A model generated the notes under the pieces. It saw only the letters and a program-made list of their open reading frames with translations. It searched no databases and was not told the origin of the DNA. A stretch of DNA of 64,000 bases from Carya illinoinensis (taxonomy: Eukaryota; Streptophyta; Magnoliopsida; Fagales; Juglandaceae): the NCBI RefSeq assembly GCF_018687715.1, contig NC_056755.1:35421001-35485000 (forward strand), given 5' to 3'. A program made the position numbers and the translations under genes. Of this stretch, positions 1-12,623 are shown in pieces. How positions within the stretch are numbered: position 1 is the first letter of the stretch; each line of letters starts with the position of its first letter.

Positions 1-253
1 CCCGGCCCAGGATTTCGGAGTCCGACTCGATGTCGGCTCCGTTGGAGGGCAAGTAACGCTGGAGCGCCGTCAGGGCTTCTTGGAGATAGTAAGGTGAATA
101 GTCGCCGCCGTTTCCGTTGCCATTGCCGTCGGAGGTGACGGAGAGGGGAGATAAGGAGAACGGGGGGCAAGCATCGGACGTTGGATTTTCTTGGAGTTGC
201 CAAGGAGGGACGTGGATCGCTTGATTGTGTCGGTGTGGCTCACCGAGCATCAT
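1..253 (-). CDS. 5' end of a plant tandem CCCH zinc-finger protein (RR-TZF type), truncated by the window edge
   Basis: An open frame of 84 codons reads leftwards from ATG at 253-251 to the window edge without a stop. It starts MMLGEPHRHN and continues with IHVPPW, a Gly/Asn-rich stretch, and YYLQEALTALQRYLPSN followed by an acidic Ser-rich segment. This matches the N-terminal layout of Arabidopsis AtTZF1-6 (C3H23/OZF/SOMNUS-type) proteins, where an MM(I/L)GE start, an 'HIPPW' motif and a 'LQRYLPSN' motif precede the two CCCH fingers. Family members are RNA-binding proteins of P-bodies and stress granules, linked to hormone and stress responses. Most lack introns in the coding region, which is consistent with the unbroken frame. 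The zinc fingers lie outside the window. A second Met follows directly; I chose the first because the family usually begins with MM. Family recognition is from memory of the motifs. Confidence 0.82.
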   Translation of the reverse strand, partial: MMLGEPHRHNQAIHVPPWQLQENPTSDACPPFSLSPLSVTSDGNGNGNGGDYSPYYLQEALTALQRYLPSNGADIESDSEILGR

Positions 254-420
254 CTTTTCTTTTCTCTGGGTTCGAAAGAAGGGATTTGTTTACAGGATCC
301 CCGGCAGGGTCTGGTCGTTTATAAACTACTGAATTGAGTGGAATTAACCGTGGTCAAGTTATTTTTAACCGTGGTTGGGTTCAAAACCTAGGAGCTCTAG
401 ATTTTCCACTGCGGTTAAAA
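254..420 (-). promoter_or_regulatory. Proximal promoter of the CCCH zinc-finger gene
   Basis: A TTATAAA-type TATA box is seen on the minus strand at about 317-325, roughly 65-70 bp upstream of the ATG. This implies a short 5' leader. Just upstream, the motif TTAACCGTGGT occurs twice on the plus strand (344-354 and 365-375), and a related GCGGTTAA lies at 411-418. The repeated AACCG/CGGTTA core resembles MYB-type binding sites. Function is inferred. Confidence 0.5.
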
Positions 421-705
421 ATTAAAATATTGGGTGGATTTTAAGTTACTGGACTGTCAGCGTAATGCTTTGACAGTCGGCTTGCAACAACTCTTTTTAA
501 TTTCCCCTATTAATAGTTTGTCCTGTATGCAATTTTGTTTTTTAAAAAATATTTTATAATCATGCATAAAATTTTTTAAAAAAAAAAAACTCAAAATTAA
601 GTAATTTTAGTTATTTTGATTTGGCGCAAAATAATTATTTTTGTATTTTATTATTTCGAGTAAACTATTATATAAAATAAAGCCTATTTGTCTTGAAAAG
701 AGTAA

Positions 706-921
706 GGTCCCGTTTGATTATACAGATGAGATGAAATGAGATATTTTAAATAATAATAAATAAAATATTAATATAATATAATTTTTTAATATTAATTTTA
801 TATTAAAATTTGAAAAAATTAAATAATTTATTAATTTTTATATAAAAATTTAAAAAAATTGTAATAGTGAATCGAGATGAGATAAAATGAGATTTTTAAT
901 TTTGTGTAACTAATCCGAACC
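706..921. mobile_element. Tourist/Harbinger-like MITE with TAA target duplication
   Basis: A 216-bp AT-rich element begins GGTCCCGTTTGATTATACA and ends with a segment whose reverse complement begins GGTTCGGATTAGTTACACA, so the ends form imperfect inverted repeats. Subterminal 'gatgagatgaaatgagat' motifs are mirrored at the other end. It is flanked by TAA on both sides (703-705 and 922-924), the 3-bp duplication typical of PIF/Harbinger MITEs. Related degenerate copies occur elsewhere in the window. Confidence 0.65.
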
Positions 922-1388
922 TAATTGTGAATAGATATAGTTAGTTTTAAAAAGTATAAATCACATGTAATTCTTTTTTAAAAATTAAAATTATTATTAA
1001 AAATATAATTTTTTATGTTAATTTTTTATTTCTTTTTTTTTTTGTTTTAAAGCCTGTGAAACTTACAAACTTAGATTGTAAATTTTTTTTTTTTTTTTTT
1101 ATATATATCTAAAGAAATAGTTACACAGATGGTTTATAAGTTTTTTTTTACATAAATTAAAAAAGAAAAAGAAAAACAAGAGAGGGATGATTCATAGTCC
1201 CAGACATTAACGCATAAAAAACAAAAATAAATGTAAAATGAGGATATGGGCCTAATGAACAAGTCCAAATTTATGTCCAGACTATAGACCCAGTAAATTA
1301 ATCTCCCGACCTATTCTATATTTCTTGACCAAATAAGGAGATAATTGCCTTCATTAACAGTTTTGAATCTTTTGATAAAGTCCGTTAG

Positions 1389-1534
1389 GATTATTTTGTT
1401 TTTACGATATATCTCGTATCATTTCATTTTATTATTATAAATTTTTTAAAATTTACACATAAAATAAAATAAATAATTTAATATTTTTAAATTTTTATCT
1501 TTTCTCATTTTATCTATAAAAACAAACAAAGCTT
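1389..1534. mobile_element. MITE of the same family as 706-921 (degenerate)
   Basis: The ends read TTTGTTTTTACGATATATC and, on the opposite strand, TTTGTTTTTATAGATAAAAT. The middle is the AT-rich 'ataaaataaaataaataattt' core shared with other copies. TAG flanks both ends, a possible 3-bp target duplication. Boundaries are approximate. Confidence 0.45.
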
Positions 1535-2398
1535 TAGTAATTGGATACTTCAACTTTTTTAAAATTGAAAAATTTTACCCAGTAGCTCTAAATTACACAC
1601 TTACTAAGAAAAAAAAGTAAAAGAGTTCTTCTACTTAATAAATATGTAGTGTAGGACTGCTTGGTAAAATAATTCTTTTAGAATATGATAGTTGAAAGAG
1701 TCATCTTCCTTTTGATAACCATGAAGATTGGTCATTGGAGGCTATTTATGTTAGATTAAGCTTTTTTCCTTTCAAAAAAATGGAGGGAAATTAAGAAGGG
1801 TGTTTTAGATAGGTTTTGGATCGTTATGGGGACAAATATAAATAATTTAGAATACAGTTCGAAGATTCTAATAATTTGAGGTGTAGAATAAAATATATTT
1901 GATATCTTATGAGTCAAAAGTGCATTTATTTTTCAAAATTAGTTCCAATAAATAATAGATGATGGGATAGAGTTTGCTTCAAGCATTCTCGTTGGATTAA
2001 CTGAATGCATCTTCAAATTTTAGTTAAGAAAAATTTTATTTACAGTCTCTAAATGCGGATTGCATATGCAGATCATTTATTAAATAAAAAAAAAAACATA
2101 TTTTTATGAAGAATATTTTTATAATTTTAACAAATTTTAAAGATAAAATTATCTATACTTACATTATAGTCATCAAATGGGGATTATACGTAGCATTGCT
2201 TGTTAGCTAATATCACATGAATTTGTATTTATTTATTTCGTTTAAATTCAATTCTCACATTAGATTATCCACTTACTCTTTATATAATAATAAAATATTA
2301 TTAATTTAATAATTGTTTATTTAATTTATTTTTATCACATTTTAGTCAACATTAAATTTTGACCAAACCAATAAAAATGCTCTTAAAATAAGACGGAC

Positions 2399-2474
2399 AA
2401 AGGACTCTCCATGTACACATAGCCATTGAGAAGCTCAAAGGACTCTCTATGTACACATAGCCATTGAGAAGCTC
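2399..2474. repeat. Perfect two-copy tandem duplication, 38-bp unit
   Basis: Units 2399-2436 and 2437-2474 are the same 38 bases (starting aaaggactctc and ending gagaagctc) with one C/T difference. This is a very recent local duplication. No coding frame uses it. Confidence 0.9.
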
Positions 2475-3099
2475 TTCGTCTTTATACAAAGTTTTAACAA
2501 TCAAACCTTAAATAGATTGAGGTTTTTAATGTTTTACTAGGTAAAATTAACAATAAAAAAATGCTAATTTATAAACAAAAGAGGAAAATAGCATGTAACA
2601 TTCATGGTGCTCTTCAACCTAAATTGTAATATTTTAATCTTCAACTATATACATAGATATTTAAAACCAACAGCATGAGCGTGACATCTCTCTTGATCAC
2701 ATTGCATGATGTCTACTCTTCGTTACGTACGTATATAATCCAACACCTTGTCGTTAGTGATTTTACCTCACGACCTTATCATCTAAACTTACCCTGTCCT
2801 GTTTCACTTGGAAAAGCAAAGGAACCATTCCACTGACCTTATATTTTTAAACAACCATTCCACTCAAGTATAGAATCTAATCCATGAACAGTAAAAGAAT
2901 AAAATTATTTACTAGATCTTAAGATATTTATTATTTAATTTAAATATATTTCTATTATATTTAAAGTTTATAATAGAACTATATATAAATATAATAGAAT
3001 TATTTATTTAATACTATCTAAAATATTTATACAAATAATAATAAATATTATAAGATTCATTTTTATGTCTTGCTAAAAAGAAAAATATTTTCAACGACT

Positions 3100-3294
3100 T
3101 TAAGGTCTTCTTTACATATAAAAACGATCTAATCTCATTTCATTTTATCATTATAATTTTATTAAATTTTTATATAAAATATAATAAAAAATTTAAAAAT
3201 TTTAAATTTAAAAATAATAATAATATTTTATTTAATTTTTAAATTTTATTTAAATTATTTTATTTAATTATATTATCCAAACCGCATCTAAATT
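3100..3294. mobile_element. Degenerate AT-rich MITE copy
   Basis: It carries the 'aatctcatttcattttatcattataat' type subterminal block, the AT-rich core and an end reading 'ttatccaaaccgcatc', all shared with the family at 706-921. The ends are poorly preserved and I see no clear target duplication. Confidence 0.4.
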
Positions 3295-4724
3295 CAACTA
3301 TAAAAGCTACGTTTTGTCCGAAATAACTAATTATGTAAAAGAAATTATTAAAATACTAAAAAAATAGACGTAAACACTATGAGCCGAAATTTGGAAAACA
3401 AAGATGAAGGTAATGATACCTTCCAACTGGTTAACAACTGATTTACAATTAAGGTAATATAATTTTATCACTTTATTATTAATAAAATTGATAAAAAAAA
3501 AATTTATTATTATACTTTATATATTTTTAAACATTTTTAACTATTAAAAAATTTTAAATATATATATAATTTTATTAGGAGTTATTTCTTTAATTTCTAC
3601 TAAATAAAATAAATAAATATAAATAAAGAGGTTAAGTAATATTTTATTTTACAAAATTATAAGATAAATTTACATAATTTTTTATTAATATTTTAAATCT
3701 TTTTAAAACCGACCTGGTTGTCAACAAATGGCAAGACTAACAAATATCCCATGTAGGAAAGGGTTTTTTTTAGGTGTAATGAGTCCATGGATAGGAGTTG
3801 TAGGTTCTGACCAAACGTCTAATCAAGAAAGACATATAAACCATTTACCCCATCACCATCGTCCAACAGAGTTGAAAATGATCTTTTAGTAAACTTTTGG
3901 AACTTGCTACTTTCTTTCTTTTAATTGTATACCATTTTTAGTTTATACGATGTTTGAAGCTCCATGTATAAAAGGTTGTCTATGATCCAAAAATGTCAAA
4001 CTACTCATGAACAGCTACGCCTACACGGGAATCCAAAAGTACTCCCACGGGTTGTTTGGGGGTACGCAGCATATACATTGAGTTGAGTGAATATATGATC
4101 CATTTTGAGAAAAAATAAAAATAAATAAAAAAAACTATTAGAAATACTCAATTTATTTTAATTGAATTATATTAAATATAATTATTTTTACATATTCCTT
4201 ATTTACTGAACTGATATGATTAGTTAATATAATTATTTTATATTAAAAAAATAATGTGATTAATTATATCAGTAAAGTAGTTTAAATAACTATACATAGA
4301 GTACAAAACTAAAGAATGAAATTAACCGATTGCAACGTAATTATTTCTATATTCTTGTTGTTGTAAGGATATACTATTTGAAAAGAGAATAAGATTCTCT
4401 CCGTTTCGTTTAAAATTGATAATATTCATGAATTTAATTTAGCATAAAAAATTAAATATTTCACAGCATGCTTACAAATCAAATAGAAAAAAGTTATACA
4501 AGCTTTTACAATTCACAACACGTTCACACACAACACTTTTTCTAATTGTTATTATTATTTTTTTCTTTTATCAAATATTTAATATATAGATAATGAATAG
4601 AAATATTCAATTAGTTTAAAAATAATAATATATAAATAATTTTAAAAAAAATATTAAAAATCAAAAAATGTAGTGTGAAGAAGTTGGAGGAATTGAATAA
4701 AATAATTAGTAAAACAAATATTTT

Positions 4725-4872
4725 TATTTCCAATCACTTTTACATATTCTTATACGCATTTTATTGATGTGATTGGCTGCTTATTAAAAACAAATTGATA
4801 CAGTCAATTATATCAGTGAAATGCATAAAAAATATGTAAAAATAATTATATGTATTATTACTCTTACAGCCA
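4725..4872. mobile_element. Long-TIR palindromic MITE (second family)
   Basis: The left arm contains acatattcttatacgcatt, 'ttattgatgtgattgg', and the right arm contains the mirrored 'aattatatcagtgaaatgca' and 'aaaatatgtaaaaataatta'. The element is therefore almost entirely two inverted arms around a short spacer. Related copies are recognisable at about 4140-4310, 6695-6860, 9445-9590 and 13010-13145, all with 'tattttattaatataattaatt'-like arms. Confidence 0.5.
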
Positions 4873-5394
4873 ATCATCTCACTTTTTTTTTTTTTTAATT
4901 AAACCGATGATGCTCTTTATTTCATTTTAATTGGATTGAATTGAAAACGATAAGAGCCCTCGATCAATAAACTCGTGACCCTTAAGTTCGTAACCACTTA
5001 TTTCGGTAAAGAATATTTATTAACGTGGATAAGCACATTCGGATATTGTCCAATCACTGACTTAAATGAAGAACATGATTGATATATTGAAAGACCATAA
5101 ACGGTGGAATTTGATTCAGGTCATTTAAATATTCATTGTCCACACGTTATATTTAATTTTATATTTTTTATATTTTTATTTTTTTATCTTTTATGTCGGT
5201 AGATATCAAGACTAATTTGCGTGAATCTTAATTAATTTCACGAGACCTTAAAGTTAACAGGCACATAAATCTCTCGTGGCCATGAAAAGATTCGAACTAA
5301 CGATTATTGAAAAACAAATTCGAGACCTGACTAATTGAATTATCTTTGAGAATTATTTTTTAATTTTTATTATACCAATATTTTAATAAAAAAT

Positions 5395-5578
5395 AAAAAA
5401 AATGATGTGGTATTAAATTAAGTATTTTTTAACATCCTTAATTATTAAAAAAATTAAAAAATATATATAATTTTATTAATAATCATTTTTAATCATTAAA
5501 TAAACAAAAAAATTAAAAAATAAAAAGAATAATAAAATAGTGACACGAGGATAATAAATTTATCATTATTCTTAATTT
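5395..5578. repeat. Degenerate AT-rich repeat, third family
   Basis: The string 'aacatccttaattattaaa', then an A-rich stretch, 'tataattttattaataatca' and a right end 'tatcattattctta' all recur at 11591-11822, in the same order. It is probably an old MITE. Boundaries are uncertain. Confidence 0.35.
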
Positions 5579-6694
5579 AGGGTGTAATTAGTGAGGCCAG
5601 CAAGCCATGTGCAAAACGGTGAGGAGTGTCGTGGAGAGGCCATGCAGAAGCATTAAGATTCAAACCTGTCGTCCTTTGCTGCCTAACTCCTCCTACACTT
5701 GGCAATTCTGGATGAGGAGTTCGAATTAAAAAACGCAAACACCTCTTAAAGAAATGTGTTTTTTTATACTTGTTTTGTATTTTTTAAGCTAAGATTCTCA
5801 TGTGGCCGTATGACTTAATTAAGATGTTGAGTTCACATTAATTAATGTGGGGGCTAGAGTTAGACCTTAATTAAAATATTAATTTAATTTTCAGTGGACC
5901 AATTTAATAAACAGTCCATCTTGATATTTTGATTACTATATTGTATAATGTAAAGTATTTTAAGGTTAATAAGTAGTTTATTAGATGTAGGAATTAAATT
6001 ATGGGACCTAATGATCTTATCCACTCTCTGGATTCTTGTCGTTCATTATACATCAAAATCAAATTTTAATAAAAAATAATATTTACAGTCGTAAAAAATT
6101 ATATACTTGTGTTGTATTTTTTTAAAATTGACATCATTCTTTAATAATATATATTATTTTTGTTTAAAATAATTATATTATATTTATACACTCCCTGACT
6201 GTATATAATATATTGCACCCTCGTGAACAAACATACGAAATCAGCTCAAAATTACTTTCAGCAGCCCATATGCATCATGCTAAACATAATATGAATGCAC
6301 TCAAATTATTCCTAAATGATGATATATTGTAATGTCTGTGGATCTTTTAGAAATCTTGATCGAATTTTACGGTTTGGACTGTGAGAGATGTAGGTATTTA
6401 AAGTATATCTCATAACATTTATAGTTGCTTGAATAAATTATTTATTAATTGTTTGATAAATTCTATGCTGCTCGTTTCTTGTGTATATCTTTTACATATT
6501 TTAAATTAGAAGAAAATTTTAGAAAATCTCAATTTTATTATAAAAAAAATAATATTTGTAATTATAAAGTACTCAAAAAAAAAAAATACAAAACCTATCC
6601 GATAAGATTAAATTTTTAATAATAAACTTGACTCTTTTTTAAAATAAATGTATAACATTTATACATGATTATATCTAGAGTTATTGCAAGTGTG

Positions 6695-6860
6695 GTTTTT
6701 TATAAAGAAAATTTTATATATAATTACTTTTATGTATTTATTATGTATTTTATTAATATAATTAATTATTTTATTTTTTAATATAAAATAATTATTTTAA
6801 CTAATTACGTTAATGATATCCATAAAGAATATATAAACGTATTACAAAATGTAGTGGGTT
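6695..6860. mobile_element. Palindromic MITE, same family as 4725-4872
   Basis: The left arm 'acttttatgtatttattatg' followed by 'tattttattaatataattaatt' is mirrored by 'taactaattacgttaatgata' and 'aagaatatataaacgtatta'. The ends are degenerate. Confidence 0.4.
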
Positions 6861-6984
6861 TTTTAATTTATAATTTGACTATATAATAAAAATAGATAGA
6901 TGATTCATCAATACTGTAATTTCATATTAAAAATTAATAATTAAAAATGATAAATAACTCTAATAAAACATCGTAAGCGGCGGT

Positions 6985-7300
6985 GAAAGGTCACGTGAAT
7001 GGCGGAATAAGAAGGGCGTAGAAGGTGCCAGGGCATTAGTTGTAGAGCGACACGTGGCTCTCACATTCGGCCACGCGAGACTCCTCCGACAAAACATAAC
7101 AGGCTCGACGTACGATAAATTAAATAAAATAAAATGAATGCTGACTATGGTACGGATAATCTCTCCCACGCGTCTGTCCTTTTCACCCCCTGAATTTGAC
7201 CGTACACGTGTCCCCATTCCTTTCCTCACCAGAAGCCGACGACATTGTCTGTCTGTTTGTCTGTCCCGCCACGACCTCGAGATTTTAACACGTGGCACAT
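6985..7300. promoter_or_regulatory. Orphan cluster of four G-box/ABRE motifs
   Basis: CACGTG occurs at 6992-6997, 7051-7056 (in the ABRE context ACACGTGGC), 7205-7210 (ACACGTGTC) and 7289-7294 (ACACGTGGCA). CGCG-box-like CCACGCG motifs lie between them near 7071 and 7165. The stretch is clearly more GC-rich than its surroundings. Such clusters are typical of ABA/light/stress-responsive promoters bound by bZIP and bHLH factors. No recognisable gene starts on either side; the overlapping ORFs of about 100 codons have no family resemblance. It could be the promoter of a non-coding RNA, a distal enhancer or a relict promoter. Confidence 0.5.
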
Positions 7301-8526
7301 CGCATGTGCATCAGTACCGATATTCGCGTCACTTTGACGCTCTTTTTTGTCTAATTATCATTTATTTTATAGTTTTTTATTCGGTCAAAAAGTTCACTAA
7401 TGACAAATGTAATTTTGTTTTTGGTAAATAAAAGTGAATCAGTTTGATTTAAATATTTTATTAGGTTTTTAGATAATGAGGGAAAAAAAATTAAATAAAA
7501 AATATTATAAATTAAAAATAATATTATAATATAATATTAGAAATTATTTTATATTAAAAAATATAATATAATTAATCACATGAATAAAATATATAAATAA
7601 TACGTTAAAATGACTTCAGATGAAATTTTTGTACACGATAAATGACTTCAAACCCACTCCAGAAAATAAACTAAACTCATAAATAAATATCCTGCAGATT
7701 CCTAACTTATTGGTATTTATTAATACCACTTGTTCATGTGATACCTTGTACATATAATTATTATATTTTTCTGTCCCTCCCCCACCTCCCAAATTAATTA
7801 AATTACCAAAACGAGTACGTGTATAGATAAGGATGGGCATAGCCATTGCTTATCTTCACAGTTAAAGCAAGTCTACCAGCACCAGCTAGTTGAGATTATA
7901 AATAACAGATGTGTAATTACATGCACGGGGCAGTAGGGTTTGTAGGTGAGGTTTAAATTTTTCATACCTCAATCGTGCCGTGCTCTTTCAGGTTATTGCA
8001 TGAAGTACTTTTAAGGTCGAGTCGACCACCCAGATCATCAAGTTCCTTTTCAAAGGTCTTGCATGTGGATGTATGACATGTACGTATACATGTAATGAAA
8101 CATAAGATCTAGTTAGGTTAGTTTTTGCAGGGTTTTTATTTTACTATTATTGATGGCATGCACCATGACCCACACACATTAAATTTTATTTAATGGTCGA
8201 ATCAATTATATATGACAACCGCCCTTATTCTGCTTAATAAATTATTTTGGTCACACATTACTCTTTAAACTTTAAATAGTTTTAAAGAATTTTGTTCTTA
8301 TACAAAATAAAATAAAATAAATTATTTTTATCACATTATTGGATGCAGATTCCGTTTAAATTAAGAAACACTCTTAATTAATCATTATAATTTTTTTAAA
8401 TTCTCGCATAAAATAAAATAAATAATTCAATTTTTTAAATATCAAAATAATAATAATATTTTAATATTATTTTATTTAATTTTAATTTTTATCTAAAACT
8501 ATGTCATATATCTCATTATCCATGGC

Positions 8527-9041
8527 AGTAGGTTGTAAGCCGGTCGGTCCGGACCGAAGAAACCTATGTCTAATACGAACTAGATCAAATCGAAATTAGG
8601 ACCAATTGGTCTCAGTCTCAAAATGTGTGAACTAATTAACATTCAGTCTGGTCTCGAGATTTATAAAAAATTTAGACCGGATCAAGCTGAATGGACCAAA
8701 TCCTATATATATATTTAAAATATTTTAATAAATTGATATATTATTTTTATATAATAATTATATAAGTAATGATGTACTTCTCATTTAATTTATTATTGTT
8801 AATCATATAAAATATTTTTTTAATGAATTAGTTATGTAATTTATATTAATAATTTATTTAATTTTAATTTAACAATTTAAATATTTTTTTATTAATTTAT
8901 ATAAAAAATAATAATTAGATTGAACCGACCGAACCAATAACTAACCATCTGGTCCGATTTATTGATTCAGTTCCATCCGATTTGAAAAAAATGGATGAAT
9001 CGAACAATTCAGACCGACTCGGAACGAATTTACGCCCCTAG
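8527..9041. mobile_element. Possible degenerate TIR element
   Basis: The left end (ggttgtaagccggtcggtcc) and the reverse complement of the right end (ggggcgtaaattcgttccga followed by gtcggtc) are loosely similar. The interior has 'ggtccggaccg' and 'gaaccgaccgaaccaataac' motifs typical of dispersed plant non-autonomous DNA elements. No target duplication is seen. Confidence 0.3.
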
Positions 9042-9444
9042 GACGGCACATCCAATTGGGGCGGCTGTCAACGTTACACGGATTTAGAAGATCTAGGAGC
9101 TGATAGCAAGCTGAAAGCGAAAGAAAGCAGTACGTAGTAGTCAAGAGTAGGGAATATATGGATAAAAATAAGAGTGAAAGTGAAAGATATTTGTGTAGTG
9201 GTTCAACGTCTAGGAAAATGAAAGCCTAGTATATAACATACATAACTAGGTCGGGTGTGAGGGGTACGCGGCCATGATCTAATTAAAGCTGGGTGGGGGC
9301 AAACATTAATAAGCTGCTGGATCATAACCACGTACGTAGTACTATTAAATTAATTACATATGTCTTAAATTCTTTAACAAAAGAGCTGGAAGATGTTTCA
9401 TATCATGGGAGGAATCCAGAGATGTTATATATATTAAATAAGCA

Positions 9445-9590
9445 AAAATTCTATAGCTTTTTTTCATTTATTTATTTTATATATTTTATTAATATAATTA
9501 ATTATATATTAAAAAATTAATATAATTAATCATATCAATAAAATATATAAAAAATATATAAAAGTGACTGTATGTAACATTATTCTATAA
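9445..9590. mobile_element. Palindromic MITE, same family as 4725-4872
   Basis: The arms 'tatattttattaatataatt' and 'aattaatcatatcaataaaa' are inverted around a short AT spacer and are followed by 'aaagtgactgtatgtaacat'. The left part overlaps the end of a 75-codon frame of no apparent meaning. Confidence 0.45.
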
Positions 9591-11590
9591 ATTTTATATG
9601 ATATTACTCAACTCTAGTTGAATTATACTGCTCTCTTATAAAGGTATTAGCTAGACTATAGGATTTTATCATTAATTATTATTTTAAGTTAATTTTAATT
9701 ATCATTCGCTTAATATCTTATAATGTGAAAAAATATATTAAATAATATTTTTAATAATTTAATACCACATAATGAGTTAGACGTGAGCAATAATTTATTT
9801 GGTCAAAATATATAATTTATATATATAGTTTTATTTACAACACTTTGACAAACTAATTTTGAGATTTTTAAAAAATATCTTTATATAGTTTAAATATATA
9901 TTCATATGAATAAAAAAATGGACAAATTTTAAAATAAAATAAGATGACAGTCTTCGGTCTTTTTTGTTTTGTTTTCATAATATATCTCATCAAATTATTA
10001 TAATTTTTTTAAAATATTTATATAAAATAAAATAAATAATTTAATTTTTATATAAATTATAAAATAATAATAATATTAAAAAATATATTATAATAATATT
10101 TTATGACAATTTATCTGTTCTAAGCTACGCAAACAAACAAGACAAAGCAAGTAGAAGAGTCACGAGTTCTTAATTATGGGAGTATATCGAGGAGAGATGG
10201 GACAAAGTTAGGCACATTTCCTGGAGGTTGTTCCGCTTGTTCTTGTCACCTCCCTTTTGACTTCGTACGTTCCTAGCTCGTGAAGGCTGGTCGACTTCAC
10301 ATATTTATGCATCAATTATTATTGCTAATGTAGACTGTTCTTAACGATATAATTGGAATAAACTATTAAACTTAACTTTAGGGAAAATTTGTATGCCGTC
10401 ACCATTTTGACCGCTTCAGTTGATCGGTTAAAATTTATTTATTATTATTTTTATTTAATAATTAAAAAAATAATTTTAAATATATTAATATATTTTTCTA
10501 TATTTTAAGAATATTTAAATTTATTAAAATATCTTCTATATATAAAAAGTGTGTATGAAACGGAAAATCTTGTTTTAACGATTTTTCTTGTTTTTCCGTT
10601 AAAATTAACACCGTTTGTTTAAATACGTGTGAATGTAATCGGCATATAGAATGAATACATAAATGTTGAGAGAGATAACATTCAATGTTGTTATATGATT
10701 TATTAATCACAATAATTATAATACTTAATAGTTTATATAATAATAAGTAATTAAAGATTAGTTATTATATTTTTCTCTTTCTCCTTAACATATACATGTG
10801 TATTAGGTGCATAAGACGTGAATTCCTAAGTATAATACATGTGTATTATATGTTTCATTAAATCAGATTATTGAGTATTCTAAATTTAAAAATCTCATAT
10901 AATATATAATGCAAGTGTGTTTAATCAAAGTGTTTTTTTTTCCTATGGTAGTAGGACGTAGCTTCCACTAAGTCATATTTCACACGTGGGCTTGCTATGA
11001 TGGGCACGTGACAAAGGTCGTGATCCTTGAGCTAATCAAGAAAGAGTAAATTCGGTCAACAACTTCAAAATATATTTTAGGATTTATATATATACTATAT
11101 ATAAAAAATATTATACCACAAATTTTATAAAAAGATTATGTTTTAACTTTATGTTGATCCTGATTGATTCAACCAACAGCAAAATAAGAATTTCAATGTT
11201 ACCTCTATTGATCGTCTACAGGATTACATAAATTGATGAATTATAATACAAATATCAAACGACACATATTTTGAACTACCGTTTGTCTTAGACTTTTATT
11301 AAATTTTTCGTATACATCTTTGTTAAAATTATGGATGTTATAAATATGTATTAGATTATATGATATTTTAAACTAATTTTTTTATCTTCTCCAATATGAC
11401 TTAAATTATTAAGTGACATCAATAAGTTTTATAAAATATATATTATTTTTTACAAATAATCATTTCATAAAATTAGACAAACGTGCTTTACACGTTACTC
11501 CTACCTAATAATAAAGAAAAATATCTAGATGTAAAAAGAGGGGTGTTATACAAGCGGTAGAGTAACCAGCTCCTAAACTTTGTATAGAGG

Positions 11591-11822
11591 GTAATGATAC
11601 ATTTACTATCCTCGTATCACCCGTCTATTATTTTATAGTAAATTTAAAATTTATGATTTATGATTATTTTCTTTTAAGTATTTTTTTAACATCTTTAATT
11701 ATTAAATTTTTTTTTAAAAATATATAATTTTACTAATAATCACTTACTTAATTTGTATTTAAAAAAATAAAAAGAATGATAAAAGAGTGATAATAGAGTA
11801 ATAAGCCTATTATTATTCTTAC
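11591..11822. mobile_element. AT-rich inverted-repeat element, third family
   Basis: It starts gtaatgatacatttactatc and ends with a sequence whose reverse complement starts gtaagaataataataggctt. The two ends are an imperfect inverted repeat that continues to 'tatcac' on each side. The core 'aacatctttaattattaaa' is shared with 5395-5578. No clear target duplication. Confidence 0.4.
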
Positions 11823-11938
11823 ATAGAATACAAAATTTTCTTTTCCAGCAACTCAATCTCATATACTATCTATTCCCCTTATCTGTATTACAATTTCCCT
11901 TAAGTGGTCAATTCATCGAAGGTGTTACACCTCATATC

Positions 11939-11965
11939 TCATATATATATATATATATATATATA
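11939..11965. repeat. (AT)n microsatellite
   Basis: About 13 perfect AT units. Further (AT)n runs lie at 12102-12129 and 12589-12619. Confidence 0.9.
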
Positions 11966-12098
11966 ATTACATGATCTATATATTAAAATGACTAATTAAT
12001 AATATAATTAGAATCAATTAAAAACTTATAAAAATTAATAACTTTTCATTTTCAAACATTATGAGATTCCATCCACCATTTATTTTTATTCTTATATC

Positions 12099-12132
<34 letters not shown>

Positions 12133-12585
12133 TAATACCAATTCTGTGAGTTGAATAAATACATACGTTAGGTTGTAATTATATGTTGAGAAGATAACAA
12201 ATTTAAGTTAATTATTTTTATTAGAAGATGAACATACATCAGGAAGTTGACGTGACGATCTTTGATCTGTGTGTCAAGTAACAATATAAAATTTGAGTTC
12301 AGCAATCTTTAACGGGAATTAATGTCAATACCATGCTTTGAATCTACAACTTTTATTTAATTATGTTTTAGTAGATGATATGATATTTGAATAGACCAAA
12401 AGCAGTGACATAGGCTAGCTACATGGACGGTGCAGGCAGGAAAAGAGAAATGATCGGAACTAAATGAATTTAATTAAAATAAAAGATATTTTTATAAAAT
12501 TAATTTTTTTTTAAAATTAAATTATATAACTACATTAATTGATTGAATTTATTTTAAGAATAGTATAAACGTATCATTATCTTAC

Positions 12586-12623
<38 letters not shown>

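Larger units (their letters stand above)
421..6950. other. AT-rich intergenic DNA, no gene seen
   Basis: About 6.5 kb of strongly AT-rich sequence has stops in all frames and no recognisable coding exon. It holds several short inverted-repeat elements (listed separately), poly-A/T runs and one 38-bp tandem duplication. Otherwise I see nothing in it. Confidence 0.7.

Noticed and set aside
6960..7431. Frames of 112 (minus) and 97 (plus) codons over the G-box cluster
   Set aside because: No family resemblance and overlapping on opposite strands. The GC-richer composition explains the lack of stops.
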